Below, piece by piece: positions 1 to 11,833 of a DNA stretch of 64,000 nucleotides. The DNA comes from Rosa chinensis (taxonomy: Eukaryota; Streptophyta; Magnoliopsida; Rosales; Rosaceae), in assembly GCF_002994745.2 (NCBI RefSeq), contig NC_037093.1, forward strand, positions 11,574,400 through 11,638,399, read 5' to 3'. The position numbers and the translations under genes are program-made. The stretch's first letter is position 1. Each line of letters begins with the position of its first letter. The notes below the pieces were generated by a model, which was given only the letters and a program-made list of their open reading frames with translations, was not told the origin of the DNA and searched no databases.

Positions 1-773
1 TAAATGTGTAATATTTGTTGTTCTTTTGACAGATTTGGCTTTCATGAGTTCATCAAAGCCCTGCAGGCTTGGATTAAACTCAAGATTAACATTAAAATGT
101 TTGAAGTTAATTTATTTTATGCATTTCTTTATTTTCAAAGGCCTTGGAGTGTGTAATTCAGACTCCATTTTCATTGCATGCATTTAGGGGAAACGGATAA
201 TAATACAGGAGTGCATACTAACAAAGAAATCCAGTTCCAACCTTTCTGTAATCAATAGAAAATCTCCGTGCAGAAATTATCAATATCAAAACCCAATAAC
301 CAAATTTACAAACCACCAAAGACAAAGCCCAGATACGCAATCCCAAATTAAAGCTCCAAACACCCAAAACAAATGGAACCCAGATGAGATTCCAGGTGAA
401 AGCAAGAAACACTTATCAGCAATCAATCGGTATTGGGTTAAATAGCGAGCAAGTAAAGATTTCATATTGAAGAACAAAGACTCAAAGAGAGTGGCTTCTT
501 ACAATGTATAGAAGCTAACATAATAAAACAATAGGCTGATAGTGAACAGTAGGTGCTCCCATAAAACTCGATCAGAAAAGTTACGGATAGGAGTTGTTCG
601 CTGTGTTGTTGTGAAAATGGGACTCGATATACAGTGATTATCGATGAAGAGTGAAGTTTTTGATGAGTTTGACTTGGTCTGTAGAAGATATTGATAGTGA
701 CAGTGAAGCGGTGGATCAGTATATCAATTTTCTTCTTCCCCTGTCAGGGAGGGGAGACCTTCTTCAGTCCAAA
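1..773. other. Intergenic, no recognisable gene
   Basis: AT-rich DNA with only short open frames on both strands and no recognisable domain. A pyrimidine tract followed by AG near position 32 could be a splice acceptor of a gene lying off the left edge, but nothing downstream translates into a recognisable exon. Confidence 0.5.
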
Positions 774-788
774 CCCACTCCGCTCCTT

Positions 789-1724
789 GTCTTTTTTTTT
801 TTTTGGTCGAAGAAAATAAAGTTTGTATTAGATGTCTCGAATGATACACCACAATATAAGAGGTACAAAAGACCCCAGCAAATAGAGGCACGTAGGCCCA
901 GCAAATAAGGCACGTAGGCTCAGCAAAAGAGAATTAAAGCCCCTGACAGGCTTAGCCCAAATACAATTTGAAAGCCCATAACTGAAAATGAAAAACCCTA
1001 GAACTAATGCTAGCAGCCACCAAGAGAATAGCAGCTTTTTCCCTAGAATACTACCGCCGCCACCTCCATGTCGTTGCTTGAAAAGTATCAGCCACCAAAG
1101 CATCATCCTGCTTCCTTCTACACTGGTTGGGACACTACACACAGGGCTCAAAGATGCCCAAGAAAAACCAAGTAACCTAGTAGAGTGTGATTGCAAAAAT
1201 CGAGCCACTCACTGATGGGGAACAAAAATTCACCAACGGGCGTAAGTTCGTTTAGCGGTGGTAGAGAACGAAGCAAAACCAGAAGCACTAGCAACCAATT
1301 CCATCCAAATAGGACATGGACAGTTTCGAAGGTAGATCTGGACTAGAGGAGTAGAAAATCGGTGACAAATGAGCATAACTGGGTTGTAGGGATGGGGAAA
1401 GTAAGGGGTGGAGATGGGGTGGAGGCGGTGAAGATGAGAGCTGTTCTCATCAATATAAAGCCTGTAAGAGCAGTATGGCGTGGAGAGGTAGAGAAATGGT
1501 AGATGGTTGAAGTGGGTGGAGAAGAGAGAGGAACAAGAAGGTGATTGAAGGGGTGGAGGGGATGGACGGGATTGAAGGGGTGAGGTTGGAGATGGAGGTA
1601 GAGAAGGGGGTCGGTAGACTCTCAAAATAGTGGCTGAGTTAGAGAAAATTTCTAGAGAGAAGGTAGACCCTCTCTCTCTCTAGAAACTTTCTTTTTGCTC
1701 CTATGCTCACAAAGACCCTACTTA
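789..1724 (-). mobile_element. Poly-A retroposon (LINE-derived or SINE-like), 936 bp
   Basis: The segment is bounded by perfect 15-bp direct repeats, CCCACTCCGCTCCTT, at 774-788 and 1725-1739. A run of T directly inside the left copy is the poly-A tail of a minus-strand element. A long target duplication plus a terminal A tail is the signature of target-primed reverse transcription. No reverse transcriptase frame is present, so this is a 5'-truncated LINE or a non-autonomous derivative mobilised in trans. The interior is unusually G/C rich for the window and contains pyrimidine-rich stretches that create spurious open frames. The identical target copies indicate a fairly young insertion. Confidence 0.8.
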
Positions 1725-1739
1725 CCCACTCCGCTCCTT

Positions 1740-2262
<523 letters not shown>

Positions 2263-3039
2263 GAGATTCCAACGATCCAAAGACAAGGACGAAGAAGCTC
2301 TAATCGGAGCTAGCTCTGGGGAGGCGAACTGAGATCTCTCCGATTCTCTACTCGTCTCAGAAACCGAAAGCTCGCATTCTCTGTGAACTCAACCTCGTGC
2401 TCATACTTCGACAGTGAAATTTCATGCGAGTCGAGGAGATGGCCACCGAAGAAGGTGAAACGAGGAGATGGCCGACGTTTACTGCTGGTTTCGAACCTGA
2501 CCTGAAGAGAATTGGGCTGTGGTGAACTGAGTAATTGATTGCTGTCATGGAGGTGGATGATGGGTGCAGCGTGGTCGCCGGAGGCTAGTGAGGATGACCG
2601 ATAGTGTTGGGTTCGCTGGTTTAAGCAAAGAAGAAGGTGGTGGGTAACCGGAATTTTTTTTTTTTGGTCACTTGCTTAAAAAAAAAAAAAAAAAGTGTTG
2701 GTCAAAGCACCATTTTGCATTTGGCATCATTGAATTTTGAAATCCAATCAAGAGTCTTGTGCCCTAGATGAAATTGTATCAACTGGTTTTGAAATTCAAA
2801 TTCCTTCGATTTGTCACTGGTTTGTGTTTTGTGATGACCGATGAGGTTTAGTGATTTCAAAGAAGAAATGAGAATTTTCCTTTCCTAATTGACGAGTTGC
2901 TCTTAGTTTCGAACGATTCGGCTGAAGTTGTGCTTACTTTGAGTTGTGCTCGGTTGAAATTGGAGTCTTTTAATTGAAGCATTTGATATTGTAAATTTTT
3001 AGTTATTTTGATGTTTTGGAGTAGTGTTTGTATTGGTTG

Positions 3040-3620
3040 GTAATAGCTTTCTTACACGTTAGGAGTAGCTTCATTAGTCTTACGTAATAGCCTTTTCAAT
3101 TTCTGAAAGTAATTTTTATTTTGCTTGGTAATAACTTGGTGTTGGTGAGAGCAGTTTTTATTGTTGGTGAGAGTAGCTTTAAGTGCTGGTGAAGGTAGTT
3201 TTTGATGTTGGTAAGAGTAGCTTTTTGCTATTAGTCTGCTGTTGGCCAGAGTGGTTTTTTTTTTTGTGTTGGTGACAGTAACTTTTGTTGTTGGTGAGAG
3301 TAGCTTTTGTCATTTGTGACAGTAACTTTTTGGTGTTGGTGGGAGTAGTTTTTGTCATTGGTAAGAGTAGTTTTTAGTGTTGGACTTTTTGTTGTTGGTG
3401 ACACTGTGATAGTAGCTTTTGTTGCTGGTGACAGCAGCTTTTGTGACATTGCTAGAGGTTACCGAAAATCTCACCAAAGTAGTTTTCGTTGCTAGGTACA
3501 GTAGTTTTTTGTGACAATATCTTTTGGTTTTGGAGAGCGTAGTTTTTGTTTGTGACAGTAGCTTTTGTTGCTGATGATAGTAACTTTTGTGACCTCGTCG
3601 GAGGTTGCCAGAAATCTCAT
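3040..3620. repeat. Degenerate short tandem repeat, GTTGGTGACAGTAGCTTTT-like
   Basis: About 0.55 kb is built from diverged copies of an approximately 20-40 bp unit centred on GGTGACAGTAGCTTTTG or GGTGAGAGTAGTTTTTG. Unit length and spacing vary, so this is an old, decayed minisatellite. The region between the CT tract and this repeat (2260-3040) shows no gene. Confidence 0.7.
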
Positions 3621-4052
3621 CAGAAACTACTTGAATGATAGCATATATTCATAGTTGAAAACTTGTAATATAAACTAGCAATGGTACCTGCGCTTTGCCG
3701 CAAGGATTTGTTTTTGGCAAAAATTTACAACAATGAAAGATATAATTGAAAAATGACTTTAGTATTGATCAAACTGATAAAATATCATATATTACATTAA
3801 TCAGAATAATATTTTTGTGAAGAGCAAATTGTTCCCAATTGAACTGCTCTAAAAAGTACTTCCATATATATCATATGATTCCTCCAAGCATTTGATTTCC
3901 ATCACCACAAACTGTTCTTTGATACCAAGGACATGAAATCAAAGTTTACACCTTCAAAGAAAATAGCTGACAATAAAAGCCATAGTTTATGGTAAAGCAA
4001 TAATAAACAATTAGGGTCAGCATCTTCACATTGAAATTTAAACACAAAATGA

Positions 4053-4260
4053 GATTCAAATTTGCTCACCACCAAAAATATAGGTGGTGATACCACCACT
4101 CAATATAAAACTGCCATGTGTTATAAAACATAATTATAGTTCATGATGTTTTATTAAAAAAATAAATTTTAAGTATTAAATTAATTTTACATGATGTAGC
4201 AAGTTTTAATAGAGTGGTAATATCACCACAAAATAAAAATGGTGAGCAAATTTGAATCCC
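4053..4260. mobile_element. Small MULE-type MITE, 208 bp, TSD ACAAAATGA
   Basis: The two ends are inverted repeats built on GATTCAAATTTGCTCACC, followed internally by a second inverted stretch around GGTGATA/TATCACC. The 9-bp direct repeat ACAAAATGA flanks the element at 4044-4052 and 4261-4269. A 9-bp target duplication with short terminal inverted repeats and no coding capacity fits a Mutator-class MITE. The left end is two bases shorter than the right. Confidence 0.7.
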
Positions 4261-4483
4261 ACAAAATGAAGTTTGATATTTGAAAGGTGTACATTGTAAG
4301 TAAAGGAGGCAATATACTTGACTCTGATATAAATAATGAAACTGAAAATGAAGGGTTTAAAAATGGTGAGCAAATTTGAATCCCACAAAATGGAGTTTGA
4401 TATTTGAAAGGTGTACATTGTAAGTAAAGGAGGCAATATACTTGACTCTGATATAAATAATGAAACTGAAAATGAAGGGTTTA
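4236..4483. repeat. 124-bp tandem direct duplication (two copies)
   Basis: Positions 4236-4359 and 4360-4483 are near-identical direct copies, with about one substitution seen by eye. The unit contains the right-hand end of the 208-bp MITE plus its flank, so the duplication happened after the MITE inserted. Confidence 0.9.
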
Positions 4484-5866
4484 ATGGTTTGAAGGGTTTA
4501 ATTCATTGCTATCTGATGGTCCTTTAACCTGGAAGACAACCACCAGCATCCAAAATTAGGATGTAGATAAAGTGATATACAGAACCACCATGAAAGTAAG
4601 AGATATAAGTGATACACAGAACCACCATTCACCACATCTACTTGGAAACACTAATCAGAACAGGAAACACAATGACATATTAAATTGGTCTCATACCAAG
4701 ACTTAACTAATTTATGTTTTAGCAAAGTACCTAACTCAAACGAATGCCCCAGCAAAATGAAACGAAAACCTAAAACCTTTATAGCTAAGTTCATTTCCCC
4801 TATATAGTTAGTAGTTACTCATAAACTTAAGGTAATCAATGCCACAAAATGTGGCAGCAGTCCAGCAACAAAAGTATCTTCCACAAAACAAAATAATGTG
4901 CTTAACAATCCAGAAACAATAAAGTTAACTCCTTTATACACTTTGCATATGCAAGTGCTTTTTTCATAGAACCATTTTAGCAAACACATGATGGGCAATT
5001 CTAAGCTATTACAAACCATGGGACACCAAAATTTCAATAACCAATTTCATAGAACAACAACAACTTGCTTAACATGAATAAACAGAAATAGCCTCAAAAT
5101 TTCACAGAATTGGGAGATAGTTGCAGGTAAAATAGAATTAAAAAATTCTAAAATAATCAAAACCCAGAAGTACAAATGATCAAAGACTAAACTCTAAAGG
5201 CCAGTTTGGTAGCTCGACATATAAGTTGAAAACTAAATGTATGCATATATATGATCATTGTGCTCAATATAAGAATACATAAATTTTCCTGGAGCTGCAG
5301 CCATTGTTGAAGAAATTAGTTTGAACTTGTGAGCTAGTGTACTTGGTTTGTTCTCCTTTGAGCAATCCTTTAGTGAGAGTCTCCAATGGGCAGAGATTAT
5401 TAATTCTCAGTTGCTGGTTGTTGCTGATAGCTAGAGTAGGGACCAAGTAGTCCTATATATAGGCTTTGGTTTAGGCTCCTTCCCATAAAGGTTTTCCTAA
5501 ATTATTAGCAATAGGACATTATTCCTGATTCATGTACAGATTCTTTATTGAACCTAATGTATTGAGGAATGGCCAATCATGTAAGTTTCTCTTAATAAGC
5601 TAGGAATCCTAATTGAAAGATCACTGTCAAGTCCAATTGCTTCTTCTGCACTAAGAGCAACAAGTTGTTGTGACTTCAGCTGACATTGACAAGTCCACTG
5701 AATCTTATAGTCTCCCACTTGGACTATCAATGTTCAATACAACAAGAATGTTACTAAAATCAGATATAGCAATTTATGAGGTGCGCGCTGGACTAACCAT
5801 GAACTCCAATTTATTCCTAAGGTCAGTCAACCTGCAATTGACTTCAGCAGACTATGAGAAAACTAG
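4484..5866. other. Intergenic; possible decayed retroelement end
   Basis: No gene is recognisable. On the minus strand, 5260-5720 has a TATA-like motif near 5450 and a purine-rich AAGTGGGAG stretch near 5715. These resemble the 3' end and LTR of a copia-like element, but no paired LTR or target duplication was found. This DNA directly abuts the first surviving exon of the transporter fragment and may mark the truncation breakpoint. Confidence 0.3.
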
Positions 5867-6510
5867 GAAACGCTACTGGTAAAGAAGTGGGATTTCAGGC
5901 CAACTTTTAAGCTTCGCTTCATTACACGAACTTCATATGTTGGTAAGTTACTTAGTTACAGTTGACCTTAATTCCATCAAGTTTATGCTATTGCTTCGAG
6001 GTCAAGCTGGATATACATTAATGAACTAAAATTGACATTTCGTTGCAGCAATTACCATGTTTGTCGGAATCACATTCCCTTTCTTCAGTGGTCTCCTTGG
6101 ATTTTTCGGAGGATTTGCTTTTGCCCCAACAACATATTTTGTAAGCTCACAAACTATTCCATTAAATTCTAATGAAATAAATTGACATTCTGATTTTCCT
6201 TTTCACATGTTTAATGAACTTGTTAATATCTTCAGCTCCCTTGCATAATGTGGCTCGCCATCTACAAACCAAAGAGATTCGGCTTATCCTGGTGGTGCAA
6301 CTATGTATGTTGAGTTTGGTCAATTTAAACTTTATTGTTCTTAAGCATGCGTTTGATTTCTGTTTGATTGCATATATTTGAGTTAATCTTATTTTGACTT
6401 GCTAATTTCAGATCTGCATCTTCTTTGGTGTTCTTTTGATGGTTCTATCACCAATTGGGGGGCTGAGATTAATCATAGTTCAAGCCAAGACCTACGAATT
6501 CTACTCTTAA
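5867..6510 (+). pseudogene. LHT-type amino acid transporter, last four exons only
   Basis: Four exons with GT-AG junctions (5867-5942, 6049-6140, 6236-6304, 6412-6510) translate into a continuous C-terminal tail of about 110 residues. It is typical of the plant lysine/histidine transporter (LHT, AAAP/ATF1) family: ETLLVKKWDFRP, then FVGITFPFFSGLLGFFGGFAF, PTTYFLPCIMWLAIYKPKRF and SPIGGL, ending in a short tail before TAA. Family members are plasma-membrane amino-acid/H+ symporters of about 440 residues. The transmembrane segments upstream are absent, and the preceding DNA resembles mobile-element sequence. This is therefore a truncated remnant, or the 3' end of a gene whose upstream exons lie more than 5.8 kb away. 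The surviving exons have no stop codon or frameshift, so the truncation may be recent. Confidence 0.85.
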
Positions 6511-7107
6511 GCCATTGATCATCATCCCTTCCAAGCGAAAATCCTGGAAGGGGTAGTAGTAGCTAGTTTTTAAAGTGCATTCATAGCTATTACTGAAATT
6601 GTACCTCCAAGTAGTTCTTCCCATAAAAGTAATTTATTTCAAGTGCTTGACCAAATGAGGCATGCTTTCTTTCCCACTCTGCTTAACAATCCATCAACCC
6701 TGGGGACATAACCATCAATTCTCATGACCCAAATCATATCATACTGAGGGATGGAATTTTATGATGGAAAAAAAAAAAAAAAAAAAGACGAGAGAGGCAG
6801 AATGGCAGTGAATCTGTTTCACCAATAAGATGTATTTCATATTCAAGATCATTAAGAGGCAGAAAAGGAGATAGAGATGATGTAAGTTTCAAACTTGGAT
6901 CTAGATACTTTATAAAATTCTCTAAAAATGGAGATAGAGATGATATAAGTTTCCCCGTTAATAAAATTCTCCAGCAAGGGTGCATCTTCAACCAGAGAAC
7001 TCATCATATAGTATAGCTTTAGACTATATGTGGTTGAACCTGGAACCTGATTTATAGAACAGATAGTTTGGTGAATTCAACGTTTGCCTAATATATGAAC
7101 CAAATGC

Positions 7108-7721
7108 CTATATATGAATTGCACCTTTGTAGCTGTTCCACACTTGCCTGGCTACAAACCACATGAAGAAGGCTGACCATAAAGTAGGTGATACTAAAGC
7201 AAATACATTAGTCCACAGCAGGATTATTGAACACTCATTCTCTCCTGCTCCGAACAATTTGGTGATGGTTCCTGCCATTTACATAAGGATAACTGGATAA
7301 GTGTTGTCAGGAGACGTTTATAATACAACTTGTTAGCAGAGTGTGTCTGAGGCTAAAATTGCAGAAACTTTGCCAATTGAATTCATTAAGGTTACCTATG
7401 TTCATTGCAGGTGGGAGTGCAGACTCAGGATAACAAATAGATACAATGGATCAGAGTGCACTAAGAAAAATTTAAGCGCCCCTTTAATGATCAATATGCC
7501 TGTAAGAGGCAGGAACACATAATGAACGATTATGATCCCAACAATGATAGATTTCTGTATCCTTGACCCTCTCAAACCTGAAAGAACAATGTAAACTAAG
7601 TTATACCCAATAGCCTTAAGCATGAATCTGGGAAATGTAGACTTTGATATATAAATGGCATTGTATACCTTTAGGGAGGTTTCCTTCAATTGTCAAAGTG
7701 AGACCGGGGATAGCTCCATCT
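7108..7721 (-). pseudogene. PIN-LIKES (PILS) auxin carrier-like, last three exons
   Basis: On the minus strand, exons 7721-7669, 7577-7396 and 7271-7108 have GT-AG junctions. They encode the C-terminal end of a PILS-type carrier: DGAIPGLTLTIEGNLPKG, GLRGSRIQKSIIVGIIIVH, DPLYLFVIL, PPAMNI, LFGAGENECS and FFMWFVAR, then TAG. PILS proteins are ER-membrane auxin carriers of about 400 residues with a membrane-transporter fold. Between DPLYLFVIL and PPAMNI the frame is lost by a small deletion, and the frame entering the exon runs into a stop at 7402. The earlier exons, with most transmembrane helices, were not found to the right. It lies convergent to the transporter remnant, tail to tail, about 600 bp away. 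I judge it a decayed gene tail. Confidence 0.8.
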
Positions 7722-9840
7722 CTGCAATCATAAACACAAATTTACAAAACCAAGTAGTAATCCAAACAATAGTTGTAGGTCCTTCTTGATGTGAATGGAC
7801 TTCAGTGAAGTCATTATGCTAAATGAGAAGTAATCTCATTTGAATGCATAATAATAGAAGCAAATATCGTCTCTGGAATCATATAATAGAAGTTAGGAGC
7901 TATTTAAGAGAGTAGCATACTCCTTGTTGATGAAAAATCTCAATAAAAACCCATTCTTTCCCACTACACAAATCAACCAAGCATCAAACTTCAAAACCCC
8001 GCTATAAATCTGAAAACAGCAAATCATACCTTGCTTTTTTTTTTTTCCTTTCACTGCCTACAAAAAGAAATACTCATTCAGGCCAAAATATTGTAGTTGC
8101 ATGTCAAGAGATCAATCAAAAGGGAAGTTTTGTTCGACTCAACAAAAAGATGGCTCATGATTTCAGATCCCTACATTCGAAAGCATAATATGAACAAACT
8201 GGTGAGGACCCATGGTTTCAGATCTTCCCAGATATAGCTTTTCTTCTTATTTCTTTGTGTTCATATCCAACAGGGCAGCCAGAATTTGGTTATAAATGCA
8301 TATTACATGGAACATTAGTCCTAGGTATGTAGGAAATTAAACAAACATCCACTCTGTAATGACCAATTGTGTTTTAAAATGCATGCTTTTCAAGAACTAA
8401 AGGAAACCAAGTCCTTCTAAAGACAATAATGTCTATAAACACTTGGTGCCATGGAAGAAGTGGTCAAAAACTCAAAACCAATAAATTGAAATGGCCTGTT
8501 CTCAGAATAGCTAACATCGCATGTCTTGGAAAATATGGCCCTATATACATACGCTGCAAGCTTAGAATTATGGGTTAAATTCATGAAGCATGTAATTCCA
8601 TCTCTTCTCTGTTTCATTCAGAAACAAAAATATCCCCATCTACTTACCAACTTTGTTCAGTTTGGACCCTCTCCATGATGTTAAATGAAATTAAATTGAT
8701 GAATGGGTATGTATGTAATCCTTGCTTGCAGTTTCCATGTACTTGGCTCCTTTTGGTTTAGAAATCTACTAAACAATATTCTACATTCTATTACTAATCA
8801 CCAGTTATGAAAAACGTTGAGGACAGTATTGTATAATTGAGGAGAAAGACATAGGGTCCAATCATGTAACTCCATATGGAGGTAGAAGTTTGAAGCTGAA
8901 AACCAAGATATTTTTATGCCTGACAATCAATCACAAACCAAATAAACAGAGGAAACCACCTCACAAAGAATCAAAAGCAGAGAGACCCATGCAATAATTC
9001 TACTACCCTAAAGGTTAGTTTTTTCTTTCAAATACGTACTTTGATCAAGTAGAGAATGGACTGATTGATCACTCAAATGACTTTAATTTAATAGTTCACG
9101 CTTTGACCCCCAAATTCCAGCCACCATTGGACCTATTTTTCAGAAGGAGAGGTTCCCAACCAAATAATCCTGAAAAGATTTCCTACTCTTTCTTTCAGCA
9201 GATTAAGAACATCAGAGGGAATTACTTTCAAGTTTCAACTGCAATCAAACCAATGAATCAACACAAACATTATTGACGATGAAAAATTACCAGCTAAGGA
9301 ATCCTTGCGCTCCAACCAAATAGTAGAGAGTAGCCAACTACAAGACAGCCATAACATTCACAAATCAGATAAATTGAAACTCTTCAGAGCCAATGAAGAC
9401 AAAAGAAAATCTGACTCCACGCCCAAAACTAATTATCTTTGCTGCCTGATCAAAACCCAACCTCGTCAGCAACCGACAACCAAAATCTCTGCGCCACAAA
9501 AGCTCAAATCTCCAGCCATGCAAACTCCTCGCCCTCTCTCTATCTCTCTGGATCAAAACGGTACTCTACCCCTCTCGCTCTCCCTCTCTGTTTTAGGCTA
9601 CCGATCTCACCCTCTCTCTTCGTGGCAACAGAACAACACGGCAGATGGCCAAAATGGAAGAACCATAGGACATGCCACATGTGTCACATACCCTCGGATT
9701 TGCACTACATCACAAGATAAAAGTTTTATGGGCCGGAAGACATATTTTGTGGGTCGCAATTACACTCCGGTGAATCATACAGAAAGGTATATAGTTCTAA
9801 TTAGAGCGCAATGGTATGGTATCCAGTCCCAATTCCTATA
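7722..9840. other. Intergenic; possible 5' leader exons of the PILS remnant
   Basis: No recognisable coding exon. Around 9300-9560 the minus strand has pyrimidine-rich, leader-like sequence and a possible splice donor near 9297. These could be non-coding first exons of the PILS-like gene, but the coding exons that should lie between are not visible. Confidence 0.3.
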
Positions 9841-9849
9841 TCAAATCCT

Positions 9850-10165
9850 TGTACGATGATGATCCACCTTCCTCCACACTCCTCTCTCTTTCTTGGCCCT
9901 GCTTCTTGTTTCACTACCTTCTCTATCACCTCACTCTTCACTCTGTCCCTCCAAATCTTGCCCATTTTGCAGCACCAACACCGACCCCAATCCCAAGTTC
10001 CATCCACAATGGGTCACCAAGCCTCCGACCACTTCTCTTTACTTTCTTGATCATTATTTTCATCTCTTTTGAAAACCCAATTGAATTGCTGCCCAGAAGC
10101 TTCAAGACCCAAAGCAATTTCCATAAGCTGGGCATCATCAAACTTGATCACACTTCCAAAGGCTT
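9850..10165 (-). pseudogene. UGT relic, C-terminal fragment
   Basis: On the minus strand this stretch translates, with frame breaks, into UGT pieces. One is the segment after the first conserved strand ([20 protein letters not shown]), followed by a decayed HCGWN-like region and the LGIGVGVGVG region. The donor box is largely deleted: the pieces that should flank it are almost fused. It lies directly downstream of the intact UGT at 10373-11833 and shares that gene's 3' flanking sequence. It is an old copy of the array unit with no coding potential left. Confidence 0.75.
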
Positions 10166-10372
10166 ACAAATTTCTGCATTACTTCAGTGAATTCTAAAGA
10201 AGGTAAATTTTATGTTTACTAAGGTGATTACTTCAAAGAATTTTGTGAAGTAACACATGTTTGAAGAACAGTGCTTTCTCTTTTGCCATTATTTTGAACT
10301 TTTACAGGTTACATGTAAAAATTGATTCAACTTTGGTAGACAAATGTTGGCATTTGGGTTGCTTCAACAGAA

Positions 10373-11833
10373 TCATGACCCAAGGGACTTCAACTCTTCA
10401 ATTAGAGCAGTTAAATCGGAGAATGATGAACCATCTTCTTCAACAGCCCTGCTTGCCACCTCTCTAAGCGCTTTAGCTCTGCTTCTCATTTCCTCTGCTT
10501 CATCACCCACCATGATTTCAGTGACAGCCTTCTCTATGGCCTCCCTCTTCACACTGGCTTCGCTCTTCGCACTTTCCTCCTCAAATGTAGCCCACTTTTC
10601 GGCACCAACAGCAACCCCAATCCTAAGTAACTCAGTCACCAGCTTCTCATTGTAAAACTGCTCTCCGGTCACCGGCCACGTGATCATTGGAACCCCAGCA
10701 GACACTCCTTCAAGGATCGAGTTCCACCCGCAATGAGTGACAAAGGCCCCAGTTGCCTCATGTTCAAGAATTAGTAGTTGGGGAGCCCAACCTCTTATAA
10801 GGAGTCCCTTACCTTCCATTCTCTGCTCAAACTCTTTAGGCAACCACTTTTCTTTATCATTATTTTCATTCCTCACAACCCAGATGAATTGCTGCTGAGA
10901 AGCCTCAAGAGCCAAGGCAATCTCTATGAGCTGACAATCATTGAAAATGGTGAGGCTTCCAAAACAGATATAAACAACTGAATTTGGTTCCTTGGAATTA
11001 AGCCAATTCATGCACTCATGTACTTCATCAGCAGATCCTCCCCTTCCCCTCTCTGATTTATCTGTTTCTGCCTTGTTGCATAGAGAAACTGGGCCAATGT
11101 GCCATGATTTCCTGCCCAAAACTTTCCTATAATGATCTGCATAATCCGGTTCAAGTTCATAGAAGCTGTTGACAATAATCCCATAGCTCCTCTTCTCAGC
11201 CTCTATGGATGCTTTGACCAACTTGATGAGTTCTGTTTTGCCATTTAGATTGAGAAATGCTGGTACTTGGTTTCTTGTGGTCTTGATCTCATCTGGAAGA
11301 TTAGGAATAATAAAAGATTCTGAATCAGATGAAACCTTCAAGTGAGGTTGGTAGAGTATCACACTCATTGAAGCACACAAGGCGAAAAAACTAACTCCAT
11401 GAAAGATGAGCCTTGGAATCCCAAACTTGGCAGCAAGATCCGTAGCCCAATGATATAAACTGTCTGCAACAAGGCAGTGAGGATGATATTGTTCTAAAAT
11501 CTGCTCTACCTGTGGTGCAAGCAGGGTGCAGGCTTTGTAGAGCTTTTCCTTCATCTCTCGGGTTGTAGCCAAGTTAGCACTTTCAATTCCTTCAGGCAAC
11601 CCAGCCTCAATTGATGGAAATTTGATGACAAGAAGGTCAATTTCTAAACCCAAACTTTTGCTTGATTGGATTGATTTAGAGATGAGTGGTGCATTCAGAG
11701 GGGTGGTTATGATGGTGGACTTGGAACCATGGGAAGCGAATAGTTTGGCTATGTCTATGAGGGGTAAAGTGTGGCCATGAGCCATGTATGGAAGGAAGAA
11801 AATGTGAAGCTGCTGATCTGTTTTGGTTTCCAT
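10373..11833 (-). CDS. UDP-glycosyltransferase, UGT73-like (array copy 1, intact)
   Basis: This intronless 486-residue family-1 glycosyltransferase transfers a sugar from a UDP-sugar to a small acceptor such as a phenolic or triterpenoid, probably in the cytosol. The catalytic His is H21 in MAHGHTLP and its Asp partner is D124 in LVAD. The 44-residue PSPG donor box spans W349-Q392 with THCGWNS and TWPVTGEQ intact. The final Gln is usual in glucose-using enzymes, although donor choice cannot be settled from this. The start METK is shared by the other copies. Length and lack of introns fit group D (UGT73), and GLPEGIES and LVNSFYELEP-like blocks are typical of it. It is the leftmost intact copy and is transcribed leftward, with a relic copy downstream and two single-lesion pseudogenes upstream. 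The true acceptor is unknown. Confidence 0.93.
   Translation of the reverse strand: METKTDQQLHIFFLPYMAHGHTLPLIDIAKLFASHGSKSTIITTPLNAPLISKSIQSSKSLGLEIDLLVIKFPSIEAGLPEGIESANLATTREMKEKLYKACTLLAPQVEQILEQYHPHCLVADSLYHWATDLAAKFGIPRLIFHGVSFFALCASMSVILYQPHLKVSSDSESFIIPNLPDEIKTTRNQVPAFLNLNGKTELIKLVKASIEAEKRSYGIIVNSFYELEPDYADHYRKVLGRKSWHIGPVSLCNKAETDKSERGRGGSADEVHECMNWLNSKEPNSVVYICFGSLTIFNDCQLIEIALALEASQQQFIWVVRNENNDKEKWLPKEFEQRMEGKGLLIRGWAPQLLILEHEATGAFVTHCGWNSILEGVSAGVPMITWPVTGEQFYNEKLVTELLRIGVAVGAEKWATFEEESAKSEASVKREAIEKAVTEIMVGDEAEEMRSRAKALREVASRAVEEDGSSFSDLTALIEELKSLGS

Noticed and set aside
1230..1625. 131-codon Pro/Ser-rich minus-strand frame
   Set aside because: It lies inside the retroposon in a G-rich low-complexity stretch, with no domain and no codon pattern suggesting a gene.
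3660..3720. Helitron terminus (TACCTGCGCTTTGCCGCAAGG-like)
   Set aside because: The word resembles plant Helitron 5' ends, but no matching 3' hairpin with CTAG end or Rep/helicase coding region was found.
5260..5720. Possible LTR with promoter and polypurine tract
   Set aside because: No second LTR, no coding region and no target duplication, so it is mentioned only as a possible decayed element.
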